A stretch of DNA of 64,000 bases from positions 104,397 through 168,396 of the forward strand of contig MPDE01000007.1 in NCBI GenBank assembly GCA_001874335.1, written 5' to 3'. Below are positions 51,878-60,659 of this stretch, piece after piece; the stretch's first letter is position 1, and the number at the start of each line of letters is the position of its first letter. Source of the stretch: Bacteroidetes bacterium MedPE-SWsnd-G2 (lineage in GTDB: Bacteria; Bacteroidota; Bacteroidia; Flavobacteriales; Flavobacteriaceae). The position numbers and the translations under genes are program-made. The notes under the pieces were generated by a model. The model was not told the origin of the DNA and ran no database searches. It saw only the letters and a program-made list of their open reading frames with translations.

Positions 51878-54415
51878 ATGCATAAAAATACTTCTACTAT
51901 ATTAATTGCATTCTTTTTATTTTTTACTGCTGCAGTTACCGCCCAAAACCTAAGCTTTAATTCTGGAAACAAATACACCATTGGTGAGATTACGGTAACT
52001 GGAGATTCAAACTTTAGTTCTCAAACGGTAATAACATATTCAGGACTAAGAAAAGGAGATAAAATATTAATCCCTGGTGAACAAATAAGCAACGCCCTTA
52101 AAAAGCTATGGAAATCTGGTCTATTTAGCGCCATTGATATTTTTATGACTAAGGCTGAAGGCAATGTAGCTCATTTAGAAATTAACCTAATTGATTTACC
52201 AGAACTACAAGAGGTAACAATTACTGGTGTGAAGAAGTCTAAAATTGAAGACATTATTCATGAAAACAAATTGGCTTCAGGTGTTAAGGTTACCGAAAAC
52301 TTAATCACGACTACCAAAAACTACCTGACCAAAAAATATAAAAAAGAAGGGTATTTTAACACCAATGTTGTCATTACGACTACTGCAGTAAACGATTCAA
52401 TTCAAAAAAGCCGTGTAAACATGGCTATTGATATTGATAAAGAGAATAAAATTAAAATTGACCAAATAGCTTTTACAGGAAACGAAGACATTAGCTCTAA
52501 GCGACTAAAAAGTGCAATGGGTAATACCAAAGAAAAAAGCTTTTTTAGAGTATGGAAACGTTCTAAGTATATTGAAGCCGATTTTCAAGAAGATTTAGAA
52601 AAAGTGAAAGACGTTTACAAAAAGAACGGGTATAGAGATGCTCGTATTTTGTCAGACTCTATTACCAAAAATAATGACGATACAATTACACTTCATTTAG
52701 ACATTGAAGAAGGTGAACAATACAAATTTGGTAAAATTACATTTGTTGGAAACAGTGTTTATACGGATCAACAATTAGCATCTGTATTACGAATTAAAGA
52801 AGGTTCAACCTATGATGGTGTCTTCTTAAAAGAGCGAATTGCTGACGACTCTAAACCTGATGCAGACGATTTAACGAACCTTTATCAAAACAATGGTTAC
52901 CTGTTCTCTTCTATTAACCCTGTAGAGGTTAGTGCAGACGGAAATGTTATTGATTTGGAGATTAGAATCGTAGAAGGTAAACCGGCTTACTTTAAAAACG
53001 TAACTGTAGTAGGTAACGATAAAACTAACGACCACGTTATTTATCGCGAACTACGTACCAGACCAGGACAATTGTATAGTAGAGCAAATGTAATGCGTAC
53101 GATTCGTGAGCTTGGACAATTAGGGTTCTTTGATGCACAGCAAATTGTGCCTAACTTCAAAAACCCAAATCCTAATGATGGGACATTGGACATGGAGTAT
53201 TCTGTAGTTGAAAAAGGATCAAGTCAAATCGAACTACAAGGGGGTTACGGTGGTGGTGGATTCATCGGTACATTAGGGCTTTCTTTTAACAACTTCGCAA
53301 TTAAAGATATGTTTAAAAAAGAGGCTTACAAACCTGTACCAATGGGTGATGGACAGCGTCTTGCACTGCGTTTACAAGCAAGTAAATATTTTCAAACCTA
53401 TAGCTTCTCATTTGCAGAACCATGGTTAGGTGGTAAAAAACCTGTACAATTATCTACATCTATATCTCACACTAAGCAATTTTTGTTTAACCCTACAACA
53501 GGTGATGCAGATAGAGACAGAAGATTTAATATTACTGGTGCTTCTGTTGGGTTAGCAAAACGATTAGCTGCTCCAGATGATTACTTTACATTATCACAAT
53601 CTTTAGGATACCAACATTACGATCTTAAAAACTATAATACAGGTTTATTTACGTTTGGTGACGGTTACTCTAATAACTTATCATACACTATTGCTTTAAG
53701 TAGAAATAACACCAGAGTAGATCCTATTTATCCAACTGGTGGATCAAGCTTTAGCGTTAGCGCAAAACTAAGTTTACCTTATTCATTATTTAACAATGTA
53801 GATTATGAAGCATTAGCAGATGAAAGAGAATCTTTAGACCCTCTTACTGATTCTGAACGTATTGCTGAAATTGATCAAGAACGTTTTAAATGGTTAGAAT
53901 TTTATAAATTAAAATTTAAGGGAGACTGGTATACAAGAATTGTTGACAAACTGGTTGTTAAAACTGGTTTAGAAATGGGATACTTAGGAGCTTATAATAA
54001 CGATAGAGGTGTAATTCCTTTCGAACGTTTCTTCTTAGGAGGTGATGGTTTAGGAAACTACTCTTTAGATGGTCGTGAAGTTATACAGTTAAGAGGTTAT
54101 CCAAACCAATCGTTATCATCTGAAGATGGATCTTCTATCTACAACAAATTTTCATTAGAATTGAGATACCCTATTACCTTAACTGGACAAGCTAAAATAT
54201 ACGGTTTAGGATTTATAGAAGGTGGAGCTTCCTTTAATAACTTTAGAGATTACAGTCCTTTCGATTTAAAAAGATCGGCTGGATTTGGACTTAGAATTTT
54301 TATGCCAGCATTTGGATTATTAGGTATTGATTTCGGACATGGATTTGATCCATTACCAGGGCAAACTGTTAAAAATGGATGGGAAACGCATTTCATAATT
54401 GGACAACAATTCTAA
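51878..54415 (+). CDS. bamA: Outer membrane protein assembly factor BamA
   Basis: Omp85 core of the beta-barrel assembly machine, about 845 aa. A signal peptide (about 1-23) is followed by five POTRA repeats (roughly 28-430; for example GEITVTGDSNFSSQTV and ITFVGNSVYTDQQL) and a 16-strand barrel to the C-terminus, which ends in Phe (GQQF). The lid-loop RGYPNQS corresponds to the conserved RGF/RGY motif. ATG 51878 lies 1 bp after uppS stop. It assembles barrel proteins such as PldA, PorG and the DUF5686 and PorP proteins. Confidence 0.98.
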   Translation: MHKNTSTILIAFFLFFTAAVTAQNLSFNSGNKYTIGEITVTGDSNFSSQTVITYSGLRKGDKILIPGEQISNALKKLWKSGLFSAIDIFMTKAEGNVAHLEINLIDLPELQEVTITGVKKSKIEDIIHENKLASGVKVTENLITTTKNYLTKKYKKEGYFNTNVVITTTAVNDSIQKSRVNMAIDIDKENKIKIDQIAFTGNEDISSKRLKSAMGNTKEKSFFRVWKRSKYIEADFQEDLEKVKDVYKKNGYRDARILSDSITKNNDDTITLHLDIEEGEQYKFGKITFVGNSVYTDQQLASVLRIKEGSTYDGVFLKERIADDSKPDADDLTNLYQNNGYLFSSINPVEVSADGNVIDLEIRIVEGKPAYFKNVTVVGNDKTNDHVIYRELRTRPGQLYSRANVMRTIRELGQLGFFDAQQIVPNFKNPNPNDGTLDMEYSVVEKGSSQIELQGGYGGGGFIGTLGLSFNNFAIKDMFKKEAYKPVPMGDGQRLALRLQASKYFQTYSFSFAEPWLGGKKPVQLSTSISHTKQFLFNPTTGDADRDRRFNITGASVGLAKRLAAPDDYFTLSQSLGYQHYDLKNYNTGLFTFGDGYSNNLSYTIALSRNNTRVDPIYPTGGSSFSVSAKLSLPYSLFNNVDYEALADERESLDPLTDSERIAEIDQERFKWLEFYKLKFKGDWYTRIVDKLVVKTGLEMGYLGAYNNDRGVIPFERFFLGGDGLGNYSLDGREVIQLRGYPNQSLSSEDGSSIYNKFSLELRYPITLTGQAKIYGLGFIEGGASFNNFRDYSPFDLKRSAGFGLRIFMPAFGLLGIDFGHGFDPLPGQTVKNGWETHFIIGQQF

Positions 54416-54587
54416 GTTTGGCATGATATTTTCATCGAACACTATAAGGTTTTAATCTGAGTCGTAAAATTTTTAGGAATATATTTCGTTAATTTGGAAA
54501 ATAATAACTCTATTGTAAATAAGAATGATATATTACCGTCTCTAAGCTAATTAGAGTAGAGTTATCTAAATTAAAAAACACAATCGG

Positions 54588-55625
54588 ATGAAAAATAAGG
54601 TTCTTTTTTTAGTGGCAATAATCGGCTTATTAAGTTGGACTTCTTATGCTCAAAGGGGTGTTCGTATTGGTTATATTGATACGGAGTACATTTTACAAAA
54701 CGTACCAGAATACCAAGCAGCAACATCACAACTTGACAAAAAGGTGATACAATGGAAAAACGAAATAGAACAACGTTTAAATGAAGTAGCGCAGAAAAAA
54801 AAGCAACTTACAAACGAAAGTGTTTTATTAACCAAAGAACTTTATGAAGAACGTTTGGAAGATATTTCTTTTGAAGAAGCCGATATCTTGGATTACCAAC
54901 AAAAACGCTTTGGACCTAACGGTGATTTAATGCTTCAAAAGCAACAATTAATTCAACCTATACAAGATCAAATTTTCGCTGCTGTTCAAGAGATAGCAGG
55001 AACTAAGAAATACGATTTCATTTTTGATAAATCGGCAGATGTTGTGATGCTATATTCAGCAGAGCGATTTGACATTAGTGAATTGGTTTTACGTAGCATA
55101 ACGAGGTCATCTAAAAGACAACAGGCACAAACTAAAGCAGACAGAAAAGCCGCAGATAATGAAGAGGTAGTCCCTGTGATAAATGCCGAGCAAGAAGCAA
55201 GACAAAAAGCTTTAGACGAAAAAGCTGCAGAACGTCAAAAATTAATTGAAGACCGTCAAAAGGAACAACAAGAAATAAGAGACACAAAAGCCCAAGAAGC
55301 TGAAGCAAGACGTCAAAAAATATTAGACGACCGCGCTAAAGCAAAAGCAGAGCGTGATGCTGAAAGGAAACGTAAAACGGATAGCATTGCTGCTTCTCGA
55401 GGAGCAAAAGAAACTGGAGCTGCTGGAGCAGCTGCATCAAAATCTTCAAATACCGAGGGTAAAACCAAGGAACAACTATTGGAAGAAAAAAAACAGCAAA
55501 AGCTGATAGAAAGAGAAAAAAGAAAACAAGAATTAGAAGCTAGAAAACAAAAAATTCTGGAAGAAAGGGCAAAGGCCAAACAAGAGGCTGAAGAGGCAAG
55601 AAAAAAGAAGGACACCCTTAATTAA
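54588..55625 (+). CDS. OmpH/Skp-like periplasmic chaperone with long charged C-terminal tail
   Basis: A 345-aa protein with signal peptide (about 1-21). Residues about 23-175 are an OmpH/Skp fold (IGYIDTEYILQNVPEYQAAT, coiled-coil tentacles, YDFIFDKSADVVMLY). The remaining 170 residues are almost all K, E, A, Q, R and D, with repeated segments such as EARRQKILDDRAKAKAE and EARKQKILEERAKAKQ, likely a continuous helix or coiled coil. Skp holds unfolded outer membrane proteins before BamA. It lies 172 bp after bamA, with a small inverted repeat CTCTAA-GCTAA-TTAGAG (54540-54556) between. Confidence 0.92.
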   Translation: MKNKVLFLVAIIGLLSWTSYAQRGVRIGYIDTEYILQNVPEYQAATSQLDKKVIQWKNEIEQRLNEVAQKKKQLTNESVLLTKELYEERLEDISFEEADILDYQQKRFGPNGDLMLQKQQLIQPIQDQIFAAVQEIAGTKKYDFIFDKSADVVMLYSAERFDISELVLRSITRSSKRQQAQTKADRKAADNEEVVPVINAEQEARQKALDEKAAERQKLIEDRQKEQQEIRDTKAQEAEARRQKILDDRAKAKAERDAERKRKTDSIAASRGAKETGAAGAAASKSSNTEGKTKEQLLEEKKQQKLIEREKRKQELEARKQKILEERAKAKQEAEEARKKKDTLN

Positions 55626-55664
55626 ATAAAATTTAATAATTAAAACACGTAATACAAATTAGAA

Positions 55665-56174
55665 ATGAAACAATTCAAAACACTTTTATTTGCAGCAATA
55701 CTATTTTTAGGAGCTACTCAGTTTACCACTGCACAGACTAAAGTTGCACACATCAATACTCAGGAGTTAATTGAAAGTATGCCAGAAATGAAAAGTGCTC
55801 AAGCCGAGATTGAAAAGTTAGCGAAGACATATGAAGCAGAAATACAAGCTGCAGCAACTGAGTTACAGAATAAAATGAAACAATACGACGCTGAAGCTGG
55901 TACTAAAACTGATGAAGAAAATGCAACTCGTGTTCAAGAAGTTCAAGGTATGGAAGCTAGTATTCGTCAATTCCAAGGCCAAGCGCAACAAGACCTTGAA
56001 AAAAAGAGATTTGACTTATTAAAGCCTATTACTGAAAAAGCTAAAGCTGCAATTGATAAAGTAGCAAAAGCTCAAGGTATTCAATACGTTTTAGATGCTA
56101 CTCAAGGTGGTGGTGTTATCGTTGCTGACGGAACAGATTTAATGGCTGCAGTAAAACAAGAATTAGGTATATAA
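55665..56174 (+). CDS. OmpH/Skp-like periplasmic chaperone
   Basis: A 169-aa Skp-type chaperone of normal length. Signal peptide (about 1-23), then VAHINTQELIESMPEMKSA, long helices forming the tentacles and the closing IQYVLDATQGGGVIVADG. It follows the long paralogue by 39 bp in the same operon, so the cell makes two forms. A terminator follows. Confidence 0.95.
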   Translation: MKQFKTLLFAAILFLGATQFTTAQTKVAHINTQELIESMPEMKSAQAEIEKLAKTYEAEIQAAATELQNKMKQYDAEAGTKTDEENATRVQEVQGMEASIRQFQGQAQQDLEKKRFDLLKPITEKAKAAIDKVAKAQGIQYVLDATQGGGVIVADGTDLMAAVKQELGI

Positions 56175-56197
56175 TCATCCTATTCAAAAAAATTAAA

Positions 56198-56228
56198 TTA
56201 AAGCCACTTTTATAAGTGGCTTTTTTAT
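56198..56228 (+). terminator. Intrinsic terminator after the OmpH genes
   Basis: AAGCCACTT (56201-56209) pairs with AAGTGGCTT (56214-56222) around TTAT, followed by TTTT. It overlaps the -7 box of murI. Confidence 0.88.
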
Positions 56229-56233
56229 TTTTG
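56226..56233 (+). promoter_or_regulatory. -7 promoter element of murI
   Basis: TATTTTTG, an exact TAnnTTTG match, ending 5 bp before the ATG at 56239. Transcription would begin at about the start codon, so the mRNA could be leaderless. Confidence 0.45.
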
Positions 56234-56238
56234 TATCT

Positions 56239-57018
56239 ATGAGTTCGAAACCCATTGGTATTTTTGATTCTGGCGTAGGAGGCACTTCTATATTCAAAGA
56301 AATACATAGTCTTCTTCCTAAAGAATCTACCATATACTTGGCGGATAGCAACAATGCTCCTTATGGGCAAAAGCCAAAACAAACTATTATCGACTTATGT
56401 GTTAAAAACACAGAGTTACTTTTAGAAAAAGATTGTAAACTTATTGTCGTCGCTTGTAACACAGCAACAACAAATGCCATATCTTTTTTAAGAAGTCAAT
56501 ATGATATTCCTTTTATTGGGATTGAACCGGCAATTAAACCTGCGGCATTAAAAAGTAAAACCAAATCCATTGGAATTTTAGCCACTAAAGGCACCTTATC
56601 ATCAGAGCTATTTTCAAACACCTCTGAGCTATATGCCAAAGGTATTTCTGTAATTGAACAAGATGGTGAAGGTATTGTTCCTCTTGTTGAGTCAGGGAAA
56701 ATAGACAGTCCTGAAATGAGACAATTACTGGCATCCTACCTTAAACCAATGTTAGATGCTAATATTGATTATTTGGTTTTAGGATGCACCCATTATCCGT
56801 ATTTAATTCCTGTTTTAAAAAACATGTTGCCTGAGCATATTACCATAATTGATTCGGGTGAAGCTGTGGCAAGACAAACTAAGGCGATACTAATGGCTAA
56901 TACATTGGAAAATAATTCTACAAATACGACAAAGCATACCTTTTACACCAATTCAAATAAAACCGTGTTAGAATCGCTTATATCAAATCAATTTGAAGTA
57001 CAAGAGTTGAAGTTTTAA
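56239..57018 (+). CDS. murI: Glutamate racemase
   Basis: Makes D-glutamate for peptidoglycan; 259 aa. The two-cysteine mechanism is visible: VVACNTATTN (Cys near 74) and LGCTHYPYL (Cys near 184). GIFDSGVGG at the N-terminus and LADSNNAPYG (substrate loop) are also typical. It lies at the end of the envelope gene run and converges with the gamma-carbonic-anhydrase-like gene. Confidence 0.96.
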   Translation: MSSKPIGIFDSGVGGTSIFKEIHSLLPKESTIYLADSNNAPYGQKPKQTIIDLCVKNTELLLEKDCKLIVVACNTATTNAISFLRSQYDIPFIGIEPAIKPAALKSKTKSIGILATKGTLSSELFSNTSELYAKGISVIEQDGEGIVPLVESGKIDSPEMRQLLASYLKPMLDANIDYLVLGCTHYPYLIPVLKNMLPEHITIIDSGEAVARQTKAILMANTLENNSTNTTKHTFYTNSNKTVLESLISNQFEVQELKF

Positions 57019-57022
57019 ACTA

Positions 57023-57535
57023 TTACTCTTGAAACCAAGAAGAGTAATGCACATAATTTTCGGCTATTCTATTAATCTCACCTTCAATTAGCTCTTCACT
57101 AATATCCTTTACCTTTTTTGCAGGAACACCCGCATAAATTGAACCAGATTCAACTATAGTATTTTTAGTTACTACCGCACCAGCGGCAATTATGCTATTA
57201 CTTTCAATAATACAATCATCCATGACAATACTGCCCATACCAATCAACACATTATCCTTAATAGTACATCCATGAACAATGGCATTGTGCCCAATCGAAA
57301 CATTATTTCCAATAGTGGTAGGTGATTTAATATAAGTAGCGTGTATTACTGCGCCATCTTGAACATTTACTTTATCACCCATTTTAATAAAATGTACATC
57401 TCCTCTAACTACAGCATTAAACCAAACACTGCACTCACTCCCCATACTTACTTCACCAACAATTGTAGCATTTTCAGCAATAAAACAATCTTCAGGTATA
57501 CTGGGGGTTTTTCCTCTAACTTCTTTAATAATCAT
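57023..57535 (-). CDS. Gamma-carbonic-anhydrase-like hexapeptide-repeat protein
   Basis: A 170-aa left-handed beta-helix protein (hexapeptide repeats such as IGNNVSIGHNAIVHGCTIKDN). The metal ligands of the YrdA/PaaY group are present as His residues in AVIHATYIK and in IGHNAIVHG. Family members may hydrate CO2 or bind acyl-CoA; activity cannot be read. It converges with murI with 4 bp between stops and no terminator. The LytTR regulator gene is 2 bp upstream. Confidence 0.9.
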   Translation of the reverse strand: MIIKEVRGKTPSIPEDCFIAENATIVGEVSMGSECSVWFNAVVRGDVHFIKMGDKVNVQDGAVIHATYIKSPTTIGNNVSIGHNAIVHGCTIKDNVLIGMGSIVMDDCIIESNSIIAAGAVVTKNTIVESGSIYAGVPAKKVKDISEELIEGEINRIAENYVHYSSWFQE

Positions 57536-57537
57536 AA

Positions 57538-58272
57538 CTATTTATAATAAGATAATAAATCGGCTTTTTTAGATGCAGACACCATAACCTCTTTTCCGTT
57601 ACTCAAAATCACACTGCCGCCTTTTCCTTTCACATATTTTACAACTTCATTCACATTGACCAAATATGACTTATGGACCCTTGCAAAGCTAGAGCCTTTC
57701 AACAAATCATCAAAATATTTAAGGGTTTTACTAACCACCTTTCGCCTATTATTTGTCAAATAGATTTCGGTATAATTATCATCTGCCTTACAATACAAAA
57801 TATCTGAAGTATTTAAAATTTCAAACCCGTCTTGCTGAGGGATTGTTAGCTTGCCTTCGATTGGAGTTGTTTTTGGCATCAATACTTCATCTTGTAGGCT
57901 ATTTTCTTTAGTACGCACTTCAACCACATAATCAACAGCCTTTATCAGTTCATCAATACTAATAGGCTTCATCAAATAATAAGAAGCATGAGCGTTTAAG
58001 GCATCCATGGCATATTGATTATAGGCGGTTACAAAAACCGTATCAAAGGTCCTATTCCCAACTTTATCTAATAAATCAAAAGCATTACCAAAAGGCATTT
58101 CTACATCAAGAAAAACCAAATCTAACTCCAAGGTCCTAATCAACACTAAGGCTTCATCTACATTTGAAGCCTCTCCTAATAAGTTGACATTAGGGCAATA
58201 TTTTTCAAGATAATTTCTTAAAATTTTCCGACTTGTTTCCTCGTCTTCAACAAGAATAGCATTTAACTTCAT
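57538..58272 (-). CDS. LytTR-family response regulator
   Basis: A 244-aa regulator. The receiver domain (1-120) has phospho-acceptor Asp56 (LVFLDVEMPFG), Asp10 and the lysine of LMKPIS. The LytTR DNA-binding domain (about 145-244) shows SDILYCKADDNYTEIYL, then KYFDDLLKGSSFARVHKSYLVN and the closing ILSNGKEVMVSASKK. Its ATG begins right at the kinase gene's stop, so both make one operon. LytTR regulators often control surface polysaccharide or adhesion. Confidence 0.95.
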   Translation of the reverse strand: MKLNAILVEDEETSRKILRNYLEKYCPNVNLLGEASNVDEALVLIRTLELDLVFLDVEMPFGNAFDLLDKVGNRTFDTVFVTAYNQYAMDALNAHASYYLMKPISIDELIKAVDYVVEVRTKENSLQDEVLMPKTTPIEGKLTIPQQDGFEILNTSDILYCKADDNYTEIYLTNNRRKVVSKTLKYFDDLLKGSSFARVHKSYLVNVNEVVKYVKGKGGSVILSNGKEVMVSASKKADLLSYYK

Positions 58273-60444
58273 TTAGTCTTTTTTTAAAGTTACAACAACT
58301 TTAGTTCCACAATCTTCATCTTTAGAATAATCGTCAATAAAAACATCTACCTTATCCTTATACATGTCGTTTAAAATAGCAACCCGTTTTTTAATGTTAC
58401 CCATTCCTTTAGAGTTTTGTTTTCTCTGATTATCTGTTTTTAATGCCATCGAATTTTGTCGACCAATGCCATTATCTGTAATTGAGATTACCAGCTCATC
58501 CCTACATCTGTTTGAAATATGAATTTTCAAAAACCCTTTTTCCTTTTTATATCGTAATCCATGCCAAACCGCATTTTCAATATAGGGTTGTAAAAGCATT
58601 GGCGGAATCACATAGTCCGAAACGACAACATCATCATCAATATCAATAGAGAAATTGAATTTATCCTGGAATCTAAAATGCTCTAATTGCGTATATAAAT
58701 TTAAGAGTTCAACCTCCTTTTCTAAAGGAATAAAATCTTCTTCACTGTTTTCCAACACGGCACGCATCAGCTTTGAAAAATCGGATAAATAACGATTGGC
58801 TGTTCTTTCATCATTTGAAGCAATAAAGCTATTTACAGAGTTTAATGCATTAAATATAAAATGCGGATTCATCTGACTTCTTAGTGATTTTAGAGCCAAC
58901 AAATTATTTGCTAAACGTTGTTGCTTGATATACTTGTACATGAAATATGCTGTACCCAAAAGCAACAAAACCCCACTCAATAAAGAGTATATTATTATCT
59001 GTTGATTTTTATTTTTTTGCTCGGCAAGATCATATTTACTTTTGGTCAATAATCTTTCGCTTTCTAAACTGGTAATCCTATTTTGTTTTTCTGCAATGTT
59101 TCTATTAAAAATTGCTGCCTGAGATATCTCTTGTTCCTTTTTAATATAAAGTTCGTCAACAACTTCGGTATAATCTTTATAAGTAGATAAAGCCATTTTA
59201 TAATCTCCTGCATCATCATAAACATCAGACAGTTTTCGAGTCGCATCTTTTTTAACAACCAGATCTTCACTTTTATCAGCTTCTGCAATACTTTTTTCTA
59301 AATAGGGTATGGCATTATCATAATCCTTCTGTAAAAAATATGCCGAACCAATTTTATAGTTCTGCTTTTGGGTAGTCAACGCACTGGTATTGTCAATTAT
59401 GCTATCTCTACGTATATCCTCAATAACCTCAATAGCCTGTTTTCTCAATTCTATTTCGTCATCATAGGCCATATTTGTATTTTGAAAATCGGCCACTTTG
59501 AGTTGCTCTTCAACAGCTCTGGTTTTATTCTCACTAGAAGCTAAGTTCAAAGAATTTGTAAAATAGCCTCTCGCCTGTTCTAATTGCCCAAGGTCATTAT
59601 AAGCAGTAGCTATTTTAGAATTTAAATCTGTTTCTTTTGGAGAAATAAGATGTGTTTTAGCCACGTTTAACCCCAATTGATACTTGGCGATTGCCGTTTC
59701 ATAAGATTTAATTGCATAATACGAATCTCCCCATTGTTCAAACAAAACCACCTTTTGCCAATTGCTCAGTGCTTCACTATCTAAAGACTCATAGATACTT
59801 ATACTTTCTTGATAATTTCTATTTAGCTCATATGCCTTGGCAAGCTTTAATTGTACATTGTTGGTTTCAACATTTTGTAGACTAATCCTGAAATTTGTAA
59901 TGGCCAAATCAAATTGTTTCCATTGCATATACACATCACCCAAAACCTCATAAGCTTCACTTGCTTGTTTTACAGAAGTACTTTCTTTTAAAGCATCGCC
60001 GACATACTGGATACTTTTAGCAGCATCTGTTTTTGTATAAACTGAAGCGGAATCAATTAGCGCATTAAAATTATTGCGTTTTCGTTTTGACTTGAAACTA
60101 TAGGTGTCCCCACTTTCTTCCGGCTCTACTTCAATCCTGATGCGCTCGTCAGATTCAATTTCATAATAAACCGTTTCAAAATCTTTATGTCTTATAACAA
60201 TTTGATCTCCAATTTTTGCCTTAATTCTAAATTCACCATCAAGATTAGTAATAGTATAGGCTCCTCCATTTACTTCTACATTAACCCGACTTATTGGCGA
60301 GTTATCATCCTTACTAATTACAGATCCTTTTATTGTAAAATAAGCATCCTCCATTAGCTCCATGTCCTGTTGTGCAACAACGGGACTTATAGACAGAGTT
60401 GACAGTAAAATGAATAAAAAAAAGTGTATTGAAAAATTTTTCAC
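58273..60444 (-). CDS. LytS-type histidine kinase with carboxypeptidase-regulatory-like and TPR sensor regions
   Basis: A 723-aa sensor kinase with unusual input. A signal peptide (about 1-24) precedes a carboxypeptidase-regulatory-like domain (about 34-110: FTIKGSVISKDDNSPISRVNV, TITNLDGEFRIKAK). Tetratricopeptide repeats follow (about 130-430: EAYEVLGDVYMQWKQFDLAITNF, ALSTYKDYTEVV), then one transmembrane helix near 480-500, a coiled coil and a His_kinase domain with His528 in SQMNPHFIFNALN. The HATPase domain (LLQPYIENAVWHGLRYK, ITDNGIGRQNS, GTKVVVTLKK) ends it. The start is GTG 60444. It pairs with the LytTR regulator. TPR-containing LytS-like kinases are common in Bacteroidota; the added regulatory-like domain is less so. 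Confidence 0.92.
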   Translation of the reverse strand: MKNFSIHFFLFILLSTLSISPVVAQQDMELMEDAYFTIKGSVISKDDNSPISRVNVEVNGGAYTITNLDGEFRIKAKIGDQIVIRHKDFETVYYEIESDERIRIEVEPEESGDTYSFKSKRKRNNFNALIDSASVYTKTDAAKSIQYVGDALKESTSVKQASEAYEVLGDVYMQWKQFDLAITNFRISLQNVETNNVQLKLAKAYELNRNYQESISIYESLDSEALSNWQKVVLFEQWGDSYYAIKSYETAIAKYQLGLNVAKTHLISPKETDLNSKIATAYNDLGQLEQARGYFTNSLNLASSENKTRAVEEQLKVADFQNTNMAYDDEIELRKQAIEVIEDIRRDSIIDNTSALTTQKQNYKIGSAYFLQKDYDNAIPYLEKSIAEADKSEDLVVKKDATRKLSDVYDDAGDYKMALSTYKDYTEVVDELYIKKEQEISQAAIFNRNIAEKQNRITSLESERLLTKSKYDLAEQKNKNQQIIIYSLLSGVLLLLGTAYFMYKYIKQQRLANNLLALKSLRSQMNPHFIFNALNSVNSFIASNDERTANRYLSDFSKLMRAVLENSEEDFIPLEKEVELLNLYTQLEHFRFQDKFNFSIDIDDDVVVSDYVIPPMLLQPYIENAVWHGLRYKKEKGFLKIHISNRCRDELVISITDNGIGRQNSMALKTDNQRKQNSKGMGNIKKRVAILNDMYKDKVDVFIDDYSKDEDCGTKVVVTLKKD

Positions 60445-60519
60445 TATTAAGGTTTAATTAAATGGAGACTAAACATACATACTTTAATCGATTAAATAAA
60501 ATGAGGAACATGAGTTCTA

Positions 60520-60543
60520 CGCCTTTTAAACATTAAAAAGGCG
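60520..60543. promoter_or_regulatory. Inverted repeat in the divergent region before the LytS kinase and SIMPL genes
   Basis: CGCCTTTT (60520-60527) and AAAAGGCG (60536-60543) form an 8-bp perfect repeat with an 8-nt loop, in a 215-bp intergenic region. It could be an operator or the end of an unseen transcript. No regulator can be named. Confidence 0.35.
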
Positions 60544-60659
60544 ATGCCAGCTAAACCAAGTGTATCACAAACTAATTGAAGGTACCCGTTCACTCAATAC
60601 TATTATTAAAACTCTAAAGTTTGTTTCAGATTTACATCATTAATCAAAAAACATAAATC

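Noticed and set aside
60586..60595. CCCGTTCACT as a LytTR/AlgR-like binding half-site
   Set aside because: Only one imperfect half-site, not the pair that LytTR regulators usually need.
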